DNA of 52,501 nucleotides from an uncultured Selenomonadaceae bacterium (GTDB lineage Bacteria; Bacillota; Negativicutes; Selenomonadales; Selenomonadaceae): NCBI GenBank assembly GCA_905234705.1, contig CAJOIB010000001.1, positions 1 through 52,501 on the forward strand. Reading direction: 5' to 3'. How positions within the stretch are numbered: the first letter of the stretch is position 1; each line of letters opens with the position of its first letter. Position numbers and translations under genes: made by a program. The notes under the pieces were generated by a model. The model was given only the letters and a program-made list of their open reading frames with translations. It was not told the DNA's origin and ran no database searches. This document shows, one piece after another, positions 1 to 8,050 of the stretch.

Positions 1-4
1 TTGT

Positions 5-803
5 ATGGCGTATAAACTATTGGCGTTGGATATGGACGGCACGCTTTTAAATTCGCAGAAAAAAATCAGCCCCAAAACTGCGGCGGCTATCGCGGAACTT
101 TCGCGCAGTGGCATTAATGTAGTTCTTTCGACAGGGCGCGGCGTGGCTGAACTTGCCGATTACAAAGCCGAACTGAAATTTATGCACTATGGCGTAACAA
201 TCAGCGGCGGCTTGGTTTTCGACTTTTTCACAAATAAGCCGGTTGTGGCTCACCCTGTGGCGGAAGATTTAATGCTGAAAATTATCGACGCGGCGCTTGA
301 GGAACGCGCAATGATTCATTTGTTGGGCGTGTACAGTTCGCTCATGACGGAAGACGATATTCAGCACTCGGCGGATTTTCAAATGGCAGTTTATCAAGAT
401 ATGTACAATAGGATTTGCGAACGCTGCGACGATTTCAAAGCCTACATTCACGCGCACCCGAACGAAATTATCAAAGTCAATGTGTATCACCGTACGCCCG
501 AATCTATGTACAGAAATTTGGAGCGGCTGAAAGATTTGCCGCTGACATTTGCGATAGCCTGAATGTTCGCCGCTTGGTATCAGTAAAGCTTCCGGACTGC
601 GCGAATTGTGCGATTTTCTGAAGATTGATATTAGCGAAACGGTTGCAGTTGGCGACGCGCCCAATGACATTGAGATTTTGAAAACTGCGGGCGTAGCGGC
701 GGTTATGGGCAATGCGACCGACGATATTAAAAAATTGGCGGATTTTGTCACGGCGGATAACGACCACGACGGCATTGTTAAAGTTATAGAGAAATATTTT
801 TGA
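5..803 (+). pseudogene. Cof-type HAD-superfamily phosphatase, frameshifted
   Basis: A sugar- or nucleotide-phosphate phosphatase of the Cof/YidA class of HAD hydrolases. The N-terminal part (5-562) has HAD motif I, DMDGT at residues 9-13, and a motif II STGRG. The C-terminal part (606-803 and some codons upstream in that frame) has the motif IV pattern GDAPNDIEIL. The two lie in different frames. The text GISKASGLRELCDFL, typical just before motif IV in this family, can be read in the downstream frame from about 573, so the break lies at about 545-575. Joined, the product would be about 265 residues, normal for the family. Either a true pseudogene or a base-calling/assembly indel. The ATG at 5 fits the family N-terminus; its ribosome binding site lies outside the window. 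The substrate cannot be told. Confidence 0.75.
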
Positions 804-815
804 GGCGGTGCGAAT

Positions 816-1265
816 ATGAAAATTGTAATTGGCAGCGACCACGGCGCGGTTAGCTTGAAGGACGAAGTGAAACGGATTTTAGCGGAACAATTTAAAAATG
901 TTGAAGTTCATGACGTTGGAACGTTTGATTTGCAGTCGGTGGATTATCCGGATATTGCGGAAAAAGTTTGCGGCGAAGTTTTGAGCGGCGCGGCTGACAG
1001 AGGGATTTTGCTTTGCGGCACGGGAATTGGTATGAGCATTGCGGCGAATAAATTCAAGGGCATTCGTTGCGCGCTGTGCAGTGATGTTTATTCTGCTTGG
1101 ATGAGCCGCGAGCATAATGATTCAAATGTTTTGGCGCTGGGCGGCAGAGTTTTAGGATTTGGGCTTGCCGCTGAAATTGTCAGAACTTGGATGACTACCG
1201 AATTTTCCGGCGACGAAAGACACAAGCGCCGCCTTGAGAAAATTGCCGCATTTGAAAATCGGTAA
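816..1265 (+). CDS. rpiB: Ribose-5-phosphate isomerase B
   Basis: Interconverts ribose 5-phosphate and ribulose 5-phosphate in the cytoplasmic pentose phosphate pathway; close relatives act on allose or galactose phosphates. The 149-residue length is standard for RpiB. Visible family motifs are SDHG at residues 7-10, CGTGIGMSIAANK with the catalytic cysteine at 67, and REHNDSNVLALGGR with His100. The ATG at 816 is preceded by GAGGCGG and lies 12 bases after the HAD phosphatase frame, so the two are probably co-transcribed. A hairpin terminator follows. Confidence 0.93.
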   Translation: MKIVIGSDHGAVSLKDEVKRILAEQFKNVEVHDVGTFDLQSVDYPDIAEKVCGEVLSGAADRGILLCGTGIGMSIAANKFKGIRCALCSDVYSAWMSREHNDSNVLALGGRVLGFGLAAEIVRTWMTTEFSGDERHKRRLEKIAAFENR

Positions 1266-1288
1266 ATTTTTAATCAACAAAAAAATTG

Positions 1289-1318
1289 GCGACGAGCATT
1301 TTAGCCCGCCGCTTTTTT
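1289..1318 (+). terminator. Probable bidirectional rho-independent terminator
   Basis: A 9-position stem with two mismatches (1289-1297 with 1304-1312) is followed by six T at 1313-1318. On the other strand an A-run at 1279-1285 becomes a T-run. It lies between the convergent ends of rpiB and the leftward small gene, so it could end both transcripts. Confidence 0.5.
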
Positions 1319-1334
1319 AGTGCGAAAAATATTC

Positions 1335-1685
1335 TTAAATCGTATGCGTTTTGGTATGCTTGGGATTGCGCCGATTGTGCCGCGGATTAAATAAATCCAA
1401 AATCACCGTGATAATCGAAATATTAATTTCAGTCTCATAGGCATTCCAGCGGCTGAACGCTATCACCATAAAATTCTCCGACGAATGAATCAGCCTGCTG
1501 TACATTCTGTGCGGGCAACTCCAATTTATTTCGGCGTCGTCCAGCAAATAGCCGAAGCCCTTTTCTATGCAACGAATAACTTTAGATTCGGAAACGCAAC
1601 GGTCATTGCCGCGATCCAGCGCGTGATTTGTGAATAAAATGTTGACGCGATAATCTTCACCTTCAAAATTTATAATCTGTTTCAT
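1335..1685 (-). CDS. Small DUF4258-like protein
   Basis: Hypothetical protein of about 116 residues. The stretch FTNHALDRGNDR followed by a short helix resembles the HALERM-type signature of DUF4258 proteins, which are small and often toxin-like or of unknown role; this is a weak pattern match only. An ATG at 1685 is preceded at 6 bases by AGGTGA and is preferred over the TTG at 1691, which directly abuts the stop of the upstream AAA+ gene. The start region therefore overlaps the end of that gene functionally, implying one two-gene transcript and perhaps a joint role. The C-terminus is rich in Asn, His and Lys. No catalytic residues are recognised. Confidence 0.6.
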   Translation of the reverse strand: MKQIINFEGEDYRVNILFTNHALDRGNDRCVSESKVIRCIEKGFGYLLDDAEINWSCPHRMYSRLIHSSENFMVIAFSRWNAYETEINISIITVILDLFNPRHNRRNPKHTKTHTI

Positions 1686-1691
1686 AGCCAA

Positions 1692-3803
1692 TCACCTTGC
1701 AAAGCCAATCGCATTACCGCGACTACTGAATTTCTCGGCAATATTCACGTCAAAATCTTCCGGCTTAAGTGCAATAATTTCTTCACGGCTAATTTCCTTG
1801 CCAACATTCTCAGCGCAAATCCGCGACGACTGCTTGAGTTTCGCCTGCTCCCACAAATTCCGCACAAATCTACCATTGCCAAAATCTTTCTTCTGAGCGG
1901 CTTTAACAAAAATCTCGCGGCACTTACTTTCAATCTCCGGCGTAATTTCGTAGCCGTCATTTTTCACAAACAATTTCAAAATGCCGACAAGTTCATCCGC
2001 TTTATAATCCGGAAAATCAATCTGAAACGCAATGCGACTTCTCAAACCTTCGTTGCGCTCGATAAAGTCTTTCATTTTGTCCGGATAACCGCAGAATATC
2101 ACAATCGTATCGTCGCGGTTATTTTCCATTTCTTGAACAATCGTAGACAGCGCCTCGTCGCCGTACGCGCCCTTCCAATGGTCAACTAAGCTGTACGCCT
2201 CATCAATCATCAAAATGCCGCCTTTGGCTTCGCGGAATCTGTGACGAACTTTCGGCGCGGTTTGCCCAACATATTCACCAATCAAATCTGCGCGACCACA
2301 TTCAACATAATTGCCGCTGTCAAGAATGCCTTCCTTGCTCAAAATCTGCGCGAATAAACGCGATACAGTCGTCTTTGCCGTGCCAGGGTTGCCAGTGAAA
2401 ACCATATGCATACTCATTCGCTGCTGATTCAAGCCCATACTCGAACGCGCCTTTTGGATTTTGAAATTGGCAACAATCTGCTCCAAAAGTTTCTTAACAT
2501 CAGTCAAACCAATCATTTCCTGCAGCGCCGAATAAGCGTCATTCACAGCGATTTTGCTGGTGTCAATCCGAAATTGGCTGACATTTTTATAAGCGGTGTA
2601 AATGTTATTGCGGAGATTGTCGCGGCGCATTGATTCATAAATACGGTTAATATCAGACGGGCGAAAAGTTGAATCCGTGCCGAGTGCCTGTTCAAAATCC
2701 GCGTCGCTGTAGGAAGTTAAATTACCTTCGACTGCTAATTTTTTAAGATATTCCAATGCAACTGCGCGATTGCCCGCGCCTTCCTTGAGCTCGATTAAAT
2801 GAATGTCCTCTTGCACAGCAGAAATAAGTTTCGGCGCAAATCCAGGGTTATCGCTCTCTTCGACAAGTATAAAAAGCGTGTTGTGCTGGTGCGATTTGAT
2901 TTGACTGCTGAACTCATTGACAACCATATGATAGCCGGAAGCGTAATTCATATGATCTTCGCTACTGCCGCGCATTTCGATAATCATTGTGTTGCCGGCG
3001 CTTTGCTCAAAAACCGCGTCAATATCGCAGTCGTGGTGCGCGCGCTCGGTTATTTCGTTAATGCGGTTAATCGTACGCCCGACAATTCTGTGATTGGTGT
3101 ATAACGCTTGACATAAAAGCTGAATCATTTGCTTAACGCCCTGCGAATTTTTAACCTTCAGCACATAATGAATAGGCAGACCGGCAAATTTTTTTGGATG
3201 TTCGGAAGTGTAAATGCGCTTGAGTTCGTCAAGGAAACTTTTATCGAGCATTAATTTTTTCGCCTGCGCGATAGCCGCCCTGTACGTAAGCGCCGCAGAA
3301 TCGATAAGCCCGTCCTGCACATTAAAATCACCATTGCGGAAATAATTCAGCGAAAATTCGTCGTTGCCGAAAATCCCCAGCCTGTTCCAATCCACATTGA
3401 AAGTTATGTGACGATTTTTATCAGCCAATCCTAACAGCTTGGACGCTTGAAACGGCGTAATTTCCTTGAGCGTCTTAATTTTGACATCGTGCAATTCGTA
3501 TTCAAAAATTTCTTCCTTGAGATATTGTTTAAAAATTTTCAACAGGCGTGCGGGAGTTAGGCGCTCCATCAGATTCACGGCAACGACTAAATCAAATTCT
3601 TTGTCGGTTTTAGCCTCGTAAATCAGCATTGCAACTTTTTCTGATTCTGATTCAACCAACGCGCTGTTAAATTCTTGAATGGTATCTTCTGGCCAAAAAT
3701 GATTCCCGTGACCATTGCGCCAAGGTGGTCGCCTTTCCTCAAAAAGCTCCGAATCTTCATCTAGTAAACACTTAAAAATTATTTCACAGTTGTAAAAAAT
3801 CAT
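1692..3803 (-). CDS. Tandem AAA+ ATPase, CbbX/SpoVK-like
   Basis: A 703-residue protein. The C-terminal AAA+ module (about residues 430-660) is of the CbbX/SpoVK class: Walker A GNPGTAKTT near residue 470, Walker B GGILMIDEA near 530, and an arginine-finger-like GLRSRI further on. Residues of about 210-390 look like a degenerate AAA+ fold without a Walker A, followed by a helical lid. The first 200 residues are not recognised. Relatives remodel protein complexes (rubisco activases, the EccA-type secretion ATPases), but the client here is unknown. ATG at 3803 with GGGAGAGG upstream, and a good promoter at 3828-3855. It overlaps in expression with the small DUF4258-like gene behind it. Confidence 0.8.
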   Translation of the reverse strand: MIFYNCEIIFKCLLDEDSELFEERRPPWRNGHGNHFWPEDTIQEFNSALVESESEKVAMLIYEAKTDKEFDLVVAVNLMERLTPARLLKIFKQYLKEEIFEYELHDVKIKTLKEITPFQASKLLGLADKNRHITFNVDWNRLGIFGNDEFSLNYFRNGDFNVQDGLIDSAALTYRAAIAQAKKLMLDKSFLDELKRIYTSEHPKKFAGLPIHYVLKVKNSQGVKQMIQLLCQALYTNHRIVGRTINRINEITERAHHDCDIDAVFEQSAGNTMIIEMRGSSEDHMNYASGYHMVVNEFSSQIKSHQHNTLFILVEESDNPGFAPKLISAVQEDIHLIELKEGAGNRAVALEYLKKLAVEGNLTSYSDADFEQALGTDSTFRPSDINRIYESMRRDNLRNNIYTAYKNVSQFRIDTSKIAVNDAYSALQEMIGLTDVKKLLEQIVANFKIQKARSSMGLNQQRMSMHMVFTGNPGTAKTTVSRLFAQILSKEGILDSGNYVECGRADLIGEYVGQTAPKVRHRFREAKGGILMIDEAYSLVDHWKGAYGDEALSTIVQEMENNRDDTIVIFCGYPDKMKDFIERNEGLRSRIAFQIDFPDYKADELVGILKLFVKNDGYEITPEIESKCREIFVKAAQKKDFGNGRFVRNLWEQAKLKQSSRICAENVGKEISREEIIALKPEDFDVNIAEKFSSRGNAIGFAR

Positions 3804-3827
3804 ACATTATCCTCTCCCTTGAGCTTA

Positions 3828-3855
3828 ATTATAGCGTATAGCGGCGGATTTTCAA
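3828..3855 (-). promoter_or_regulatory. Sigma-70-type promoter for the AAA+ ATPase gene
   Basis: Read on the minus strand: -35 TTGAAA (3855-3850), 16-base spacer, -10 TATAAT (3833-3828), about 24 bases before the ATG at 3803. The rightward promoter for the FtsZ-like gene begins only 2 bases away, so the two are back to back. Confidence 0.6.
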
Positions 3856-3857
3856 GA

Positions 3858-3886
3858 TTTACAAAATTAATCTTAGCTGTTAAAAT
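3858..3886 (+). promoter_or_regulatory. Sigma-70-type promoter for the FtsZ-like/trpF genes
   Basis: -35 TTTACA (3858-3863), 17-base spacer, -10 TAAAAT (3881-3886), each 5 of 6 to consensus. The predicted transcript start near 3893 leaves a short leader with GGGGG at 3896-3900 before the ATG at 3911. Confidence 0.5.
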
Positions 3887-3910
3887 TATAAAGTTGGGGG
3901 TTTGATAAAA

Positions 3911-4507
3911 ATGTTTGATACTGAAATTGAAATGCCTAATGTAGAAGTCATTGGAAAAAATTTCGCGCAGAAACCGACCGAAAACGCGAATTTAATTTTT
4001 GTTGTGGCGAATGGCGCTGACGTTGCCGAATACGCAAAATCCATTGAAAATATCGACGCGCTGAAAATTTTAATCACTGACGCGAAAATTGACGCCTGCG
4101 CGAAGTTCGACGCATTTATTATATCGAATGCCGCTGAAAAAATTATTAACGCCGTCAAAAATATGTTGGCGATACCTGGCTTAATCAATCTGGATATTGC
4201 CGACGTTCAAATGATACTGGAAAATTCCGGCGAGGCTGTTGCTTTTATCGGCACGGCTGAAAATCCCATTGACGCGGCGAAAAATGCGATTGGCGACGGC
4301 GAAAATTTTAAATCTGCGCACAGTATTTTATTTCACATAGGCGGCGGCACTGATACTTCGATGATTGAAGCAATGCAAGCAATGACGATTATTCAGTACA
4401 AAGCCAATCCGGACGCCGAAATTCTGTGGAGTTTGAATATTGACGAATCGCTCGGCAAAAAATTTGAAATTGTGATAATTGCGACGCGCTTTGAAAATGA
4501 AAATTAA
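3911..4507 (+). CDS. FtsZ C-terminal-domain protein lacking the GTPase domain
   Basis: A 198-residue protein. Residues of about 85-195 match the FtsZ T7-loop and C-terminal domain: IPGLINLDIADVQMILENSG (compare the GLINLDFADV segment of FtsZ), then IGGGTDTSMIEA and a terminal strand IVIIATRF. The nucleotide-binding part with the GGGTGTG tubulin signature is absent; the N-terminal 80 residues are a short alpha/beta segment without a recognisable phosphate loop. It therefore cannot be a normal FtsZ. It keeps the residues that in FtsZ touch the neighbouring subunit nucleotide, so a role as filament cap or regulator is possible, but that is inference. ATG 3911 is chosen over TTG 3902 because GGGGG lies 10 bases before it. 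It overlaps trpF by 11 bases. Confidence 0.75.
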   Translation: MFDTEIEMPNVEVIGKNFAQKPTENANLIFVVANGADVAEYAKSIENIDALKILITDAKIDACAKFDAFIISNAAEKIINAVKNMLAIPGLINLDIADVQMILENSGEAVAFIGTAENPIDAAKNAIGDGENFKSAHSILFHIGGGTDTSMIEAMQAMTIIQYKANPDAEILWSLNIDESLGKKFEIVIIATRFENEN

Positions 4508-5105
4508 GATTTGCGGAATAAAAACGGCTGAGGCGGCGCGGGCTGTAGAAAAATTCGGCGCTGATTATATTGGCTGTATCTTTTACGCGAAAAGCAAGCG
4601 GTACATTGCGCCGGAAATTGCCGCTGAAATTCTGCGCCCACTCACAATTAAAAAAGTCGGCGTTTTTGTCAATGAATCCGCCGAGATTGTCAACGCCATT
4701 GCCGAAAAAGTCGGGCTGGATTATGTTCAGCTACACGGCTCTGAAACTGCCGAATACGCCGAAAAAATTTGCCGACCGATTATCAAAGCGTATCGTTACG
4801 GCGACGGTTTCAGCGTGGATGCGGCGAATAATTTTCCGTGCGAATTTATTTTAGTTGACAGTTTCGTTGCGGGCGCGGCGGGCGGTACTGGCAAAAGTTT
4901 TGATTGGCGTAATTCTGCGCAAGAGATTTTGAAAATTACAAAGCCGGTGTTCATAGCGGGCGGCATTTCTATTAATAATTTCGTTGAGGCGGCGGAAATA
5001 TTTAAGCCGTACGCGCTGGACGTTTCGGGCAGTTTAGAAATTGACGGCGTGAAGTCTGCGGCTAAGATTGAAAATTTTCTGCGCGAAGTGAGGCGTTATC
5101 ATTGA
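4497..5105 (+). CDS. trpF: Phosphoribosylanthranilate isomerase
   Basis: Catalyses the Amadori rearrangement of phosphoribosylanthranilate to CdRP in tryptophan synthesis. A TIM-barrel protein of 202 residues with the family landmarks KICGIK (catalytic Cys6), VQLHGSE, a LVDS strand carrying the catalytic Asp, GGTGKSFDW, AGGI and DVSGSLEIDGVKS. The last is usually DVSSGVE in the family. ATG 4497 gives the canonical N-terminus, unlike the upstream in-frame TTG at 4479. No other trp gene lies nearby, so this copy is detached from a trp operon and is translationally linked to the FtsZ-like gene before it and the lipoprotein after it (4-base overlap). Confidence 0.92.
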   Translation: MKIKICGIKTAEAARAVEKFGADYIGCIFYAKSKRYIAPEIAAEILRPLTIKKVGVFVNESAEIVNAIAEKVGLDYVQLHGSETAEYAEKICRPIIKAYRYGDGFSVDAANNFPCEFILVDSFVAGAAGGTGKSFDWRNSAQEILKITKPVFIAGGISINNFVEAAEIFKPYALDVSGSLEIDGVKSAAKIENFLREVRRYH

Positions 5106-6196
5106 AAAAACTCAAAACATTATCGGCAGTGCTGATATTAATTTTTTCTGCAACAATGTTTTCGGGTTGCGACAGAGAACAGACGATGGGCGGAATTGCG
5201 GCGGCAGGCTCATTGCTGGGTGGTTTAGCGGCAATTTTAGGCGTTTTCTCATCTCCAGCGCCAACTCAAGTAATCGTGCAGACAAATGTAACTCCTGTAA
5301 CGCCGCCGCCCACTGTCCCCGCAGAATCTACGCCAACTTCGCCAAAAGAAGACGCTCCAATTAACACAATCGCCAAAGTCGAACCGATTGAAAATTCTTC
5401 CAAGCCAGCCGAAAAAGTTGAGCCGCTGAAATCTATCGAAACTCAAACTGAAACTTCAAAGCCATATCTCGGCGCGGAACTTGAGGATTATTCTATCGGC
5501 AAAAACCATTATGTTTTATTCAAGAGCGCGGATTATCCTTTGCCCGCCGCCAATGAAAATCTTGAAGGCGTTTATGTAATGGCTATCGACGGCAAAACTG
5601 TTAAATCGCTGGAACAATTTATCAGAATCCTAAATTCGCGCAAAGTCGGCGACACAGTACATTTGAAATTTAATCGCAACCCAAATACTGTGAAATATCC
5701 GGACGAAGAAATTGACATAGAACCAGCTTACGTGAAAACCATTGCGGGCGTTGATTACGCGAACGTCACCGAAAAAAAATTCCAGTACAATGTTGATATT
5801 CCAGTCATCACATATAACTATTCTGTTACAGAAAATCCCGAAGACAGTGAGCTCTCGCTTAGTTTCAAGTTGAATTTCAGCAACAGCAATGCACATATTT
5901 TTATTAAGGAAGATGTATCGGTCGCGGATTATCTTGAAGACTTTGAAGAATTTAAAATGAATCCAAACATTAAGAATGTAGAACTAAAAAATTTGGACGC
6001 CAATACATTTGTTGAAACCGGAACATTCATTGACAAGCGTATGGATTATATCGAGAAAGATTTTATATTCACCGACCGCTACGATAAAATGTGGCATTAT
6101 GGCATTTATTACGAATACAGCGCTAAGACGCCGGATTCGGAGAAAAAAATTGGGCAGCATATGATTGAAACTTTTCGCCCGAAATTGTTAGATTGA
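5102..6196 (+). CDS. Lipoprotein with PDZ-like domain
   Basis: A 364-residue predicted lipoprotein. Positively charged start, hydrophobic core and lipobox FSGC with Cys23 as the lipidated residue, followed by a Gly/Ala-rich hydrophobic stretch. Residues of about 60-125 form a Pro/Thr/Glu-rich linker. A PDZ-like domain follows (about 125-215), recognisable from LEGVYVMAIDGKTVKSLEQF and a basic strand. The C-terminal 150 residues are unassigned. TTG start at 5102, overlapping the trpF stop as TTGA. Envelope location is supported by the signal; the bound partner is unknown. The PDZ domain could serve protein-protein contact or peptide sensing. Confidence 0.75.
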   Translation: MKKLKTLSAVLILIFSATMFSGCDREQTMGGIAAAGSLLGGLAAILGVFSSPAPTQVIVQTNVTPVTPPPTVPAESTPTSPKEDAPINTIAKVEPIENSSKPAEKVEPLKSIETQTETSKPYLGAELEDYSIGKNHYVLFKSADYPLPAANENLEGVYVMAIDGKTVKSLEQFIRILNSRKVGDTVHLKFNRNPNTVKYPDEEIDIEPAYVKTIAGVDYANVTEKKFQYNVDIPVITYNYSVTENPEDSELSLSFKLNFSNSNAHIFIKEDVSVADYLEDFEEFKMNPNIKNVELKNLDANTFVETGTFIDKRMDYIEKDFIFTDRYDKMWHYGIYYEYSAKTPDSEKKIGQHMIETFRPKLLD

Positions 6197-6208
6197 GGAG
6201 CAAATTTA

Positions 6209-6751
6209 TTGAAGTGGATTAATCACCAAATCGTAACGGGTTTTTTAGTTTACGCGGCGACGGACGACGCATTTTTTGTAGCGTCAAGCATAGTGGGTGC
6301 GGTAATTCCCGACCGAGTTGAAGGTTCGCCGCCTACTGAAAGCCGCGCTTATTGGCAATGGCGCAGGAATCATCGCACGTGGTCGCATTACCCGCCAATT
6401 TATTTATTGCTAATCGCGCTCGCGCAGGGTGCAAAATTTTATTTCCCGAATCCAACGCTGGCAATTTTTATGACGCTGATAACGTACGTGCTAATCGGTT
6501 GCCTGCTGCATATCGCTGAAGATGGCATTTGCGGCAAAGTTCCAATTTTTAAACCGCGAAAAAAATACGGGCTCAAACTTTTTAAAGTCGGCTCGTGGCA
6601 AGAAAATTTTTATTCGGGGCTGATAATTCTCGGTTGCCTGGCGTTCAGTTTCAGCGACATTTTTATCGACGAATTTAATCTGCGCGAAAAGTTGACACAA
6701 ATGCAAGAGCATATTATCATTGACGAAAGCGGCATAAGATTAGTTAGATAG
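6209..6751 (+). CDS. YdjM-like membrane-bound metal-dependent hydrolase family protein
   Basis: A 180-residue integral membrane protein resembling the YdjM/LexA-regulated inner-membrane family (PF04307-like). Conserved-looking polar positions near the membrane ends are NHQ near the start, IPDR at about residues 33-36 and HRTWSHYP at about 55-62, which is the family HRG-x-TH-S-type motif; they could bind a metal. At least three hydrophobic segments are visible (near 10-35, 62-105 and 135-155). TTG start at 6209 with GAGGAG 8 bases upstream, 12 bases after the lipoprotein. The enzymatic activity of this family is not firmly established. Confidence 0.7.
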   Translation: MKWINHQIVTGFLVYAATDDAFFVASSIVGAVIPDRVEGSPPTESRAYWQWRRNHRTWSHYPPIYLLLIALAQGAKFYFPNPTLAIFMTLITYVLIGCLLHIAEDGICGKVPIFKPRKKYGLKLFKVGSWQENFYSGLIILGCLAFSFSDIFIDEFNLREKLTQMQEHIIIDESGIRLVR

Positions 6752-6775
6752 CCGCGAATTTTAGGAGGGTTTAAC

Positions 6776-7027
6776 TTGAAAGATTATACGTACGACACGG
6801 AACGCACCTGCGCGAAAAAAATTAATTTCAGCATCGACGAAGAAGGGCGTTTGCACAACGTCAGCTTTGTAGGCGGTTGCCCTGGCAATTTGCCCGCGAT
6901 TGGTAAACTTATCGAAGGACAGGACGCTAAAAAAGTTGCTGACATTTTGCGCGGTAATCCTTGCGGCGCTCGCGGCACTAGTTGCGCAGATCAACTTGCC
7001 ATTGCCATTGATAAAAACGTTAACTAA
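6776..7027 (+). CDS. TSCPD domain protein (TIGR03905 family)
   Basis: An 83-residue protein with the C-terminal pattern GTSCADQLA, the hallmark of TSCPD-domain proteins, plus cysteines at CPGN and PCG that may bind a metal. The domain also occurs at the end of ribonucleotide reductases; the free-standing form has no known role. TTG start at 6776 is supported by AGGAGG at 6763-6768. Its last 4 bases overlap the convergent end of rbgA. Confidence 0.75.
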   Translation: MKDYTYDTERTCAKKINFSIDEEGRLHNVSFVGGCPGNLPAIGKLIEGQDAKKVADILRGNPCGARGTSCADQLAIAIDKNVN

Positions 7028-7887
7028 TTCAATTCGTCCAAAGTTATTCTGCCAATTTTGCCTTCGCGAAATTCAGTCAAAATCATCTTAGCCGCCCTGT
7101 CAACGTCCAAAACGCCGCCGCTCCGAATACAGCCGCGCTTTTTGCCAATAACGCTCAAAAGTTCGTGACCGTCATTTGAAAGCGGCTCAGTCAATTTGAA
7201 ACGCTCGCGCAGTCCGGCAGGATTTTTTTCAGCCAAAGTTTCCAGCAATTTACAAACAATCGGCTCAATATCATAAATTTCATCGCTGATAGCATAAGTC
7301 CACGCCAATTTAACGGCAACTTCCTGGTCCTCGAACTTCGGATACAAAATGCCAGGCGTATCTAAAAGCTGAAGCCCGTCGTCAATTTTAATCCACTGTT
7401 TGGCGCGGGTGACGCCAGGGCGATTTTCAGTCTTAGTGTGATTGACGCCCGCCAATTTGTTAATCAGCGACGATTTGCCGACATTCGGAATACCAACGAC
7501 CATAGCACGAGCGGCGCGCGGTTTAGCACCGTGTTTAACCAGCTTGTGCGTTTTTTCTTGCGTGAGATTTTTAGCCAGCGCGATTAAATTTTTAATACCC
7601 GTGCCGTGCGCGGCGTCGACAGCAACCGCCGGATTAATATCTGCGCGAAAATATTCAAGCCAGCGCTCGGTTTCTTTGGGATTGGCAAGGTCGGGCTTGG
7701 TGAAAACAGTCAACCGCGTTTTTTCAGCGAACATTTCATTGAACATCGGATTTCTGCTTGAGTATGGAATGCGCGCGTCAACAATTTCAATAACCAAATC
7801 GACCAACTTCAAATTTTCTTGAATGAGGCGCTCAGTTTTTTTCATATGACCAGGAAACCATTGCAAATTTGGCAAATCGTCAGTCAA
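7024..7887 (-). CDS. rbgA: Ribosome biogenesis GTPase RbgA/YlqF
   Basis: Circularly permuted GTPase needed for late assembly of the 50S subunit in Firmicutes. Visible order: an N-terminal NLQWFPGHMKK block typical of YlqF, G4 motif TKPD, then G1 GIPNVGKSS, a G2-like GVTRAKQW and G3 DTPG, which is the permuted G4-G1-G3 arrangement. A C-terminal helical RNA-binding part follows. I place the start at the TTG at 7887 (MTDDLPNLQW) because AGGAG lies 8 bases upstream; the ATG at 7905 contains that site. About 287 residues, as usual. Confidence 0.92.
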   Translation of the reverse strand: MTDDLPNLQWFPGHMKKTERLIQENLKLVDLVIEIVDARIPYSSRNPMFNEMFAEKTRLTVFTKPDLANPKETERWLEYFRADINPAVAVDAAHGTGIKNLIALAKNLTQEKTHKLVKHGAKPRAARAMVVGIPNVGKSSLINKLAGVNHTKTENRPGVTRAKQWIKIDDGLQLLDTPGILYPKFEDQEVAVKLAWTYAISDEIYDIEPIVCKLLETLAEKNPAGLRERFKLTEPLSNDGHELLSVIGKKRGCIRSGGVLDVDRAAKMILTEFREGKIGRITLDELN

Positions 7888-7915
7888 TACATTCACTCCT
7901 ACCACAGCAATTACG

Positions 7916-8024
7916 GGCGCGCACGGATGCGCGCCACACCCGCGCTAGTCACGTGATGTGACTACAGCGGGCAGTTTTCTTTCTTTGCTAAGCGTTTCTT
8001 TCTTTCCGAAAAGAAAGAAATGCT
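7916..8024. repeat. Three consecutive strong hairpins in the rbgA/dedA divergent spacer
   Basis: Hairpin 1: 8-bp perfect stem 7916-7923 with 7928-7935, loop CGGA. Hairpin 2: 14-position stem 7939-7952 with 7958-7971 (12 paired). Hairpin 3: about 15 bp, 7991-8005 with 8010-8024, built of TTTCTTTC and its complement with loop CCGA and one G-T pair. They fill most of the space between two divergent genes, where promoters would be expected. A dispersed intergenic element or regulatory structure is possible; no clear promoter was found here. Confidence 0.6.
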
Positions 8025-8050
8025 GTTAATATTTTGAAAGGAATTATTTT

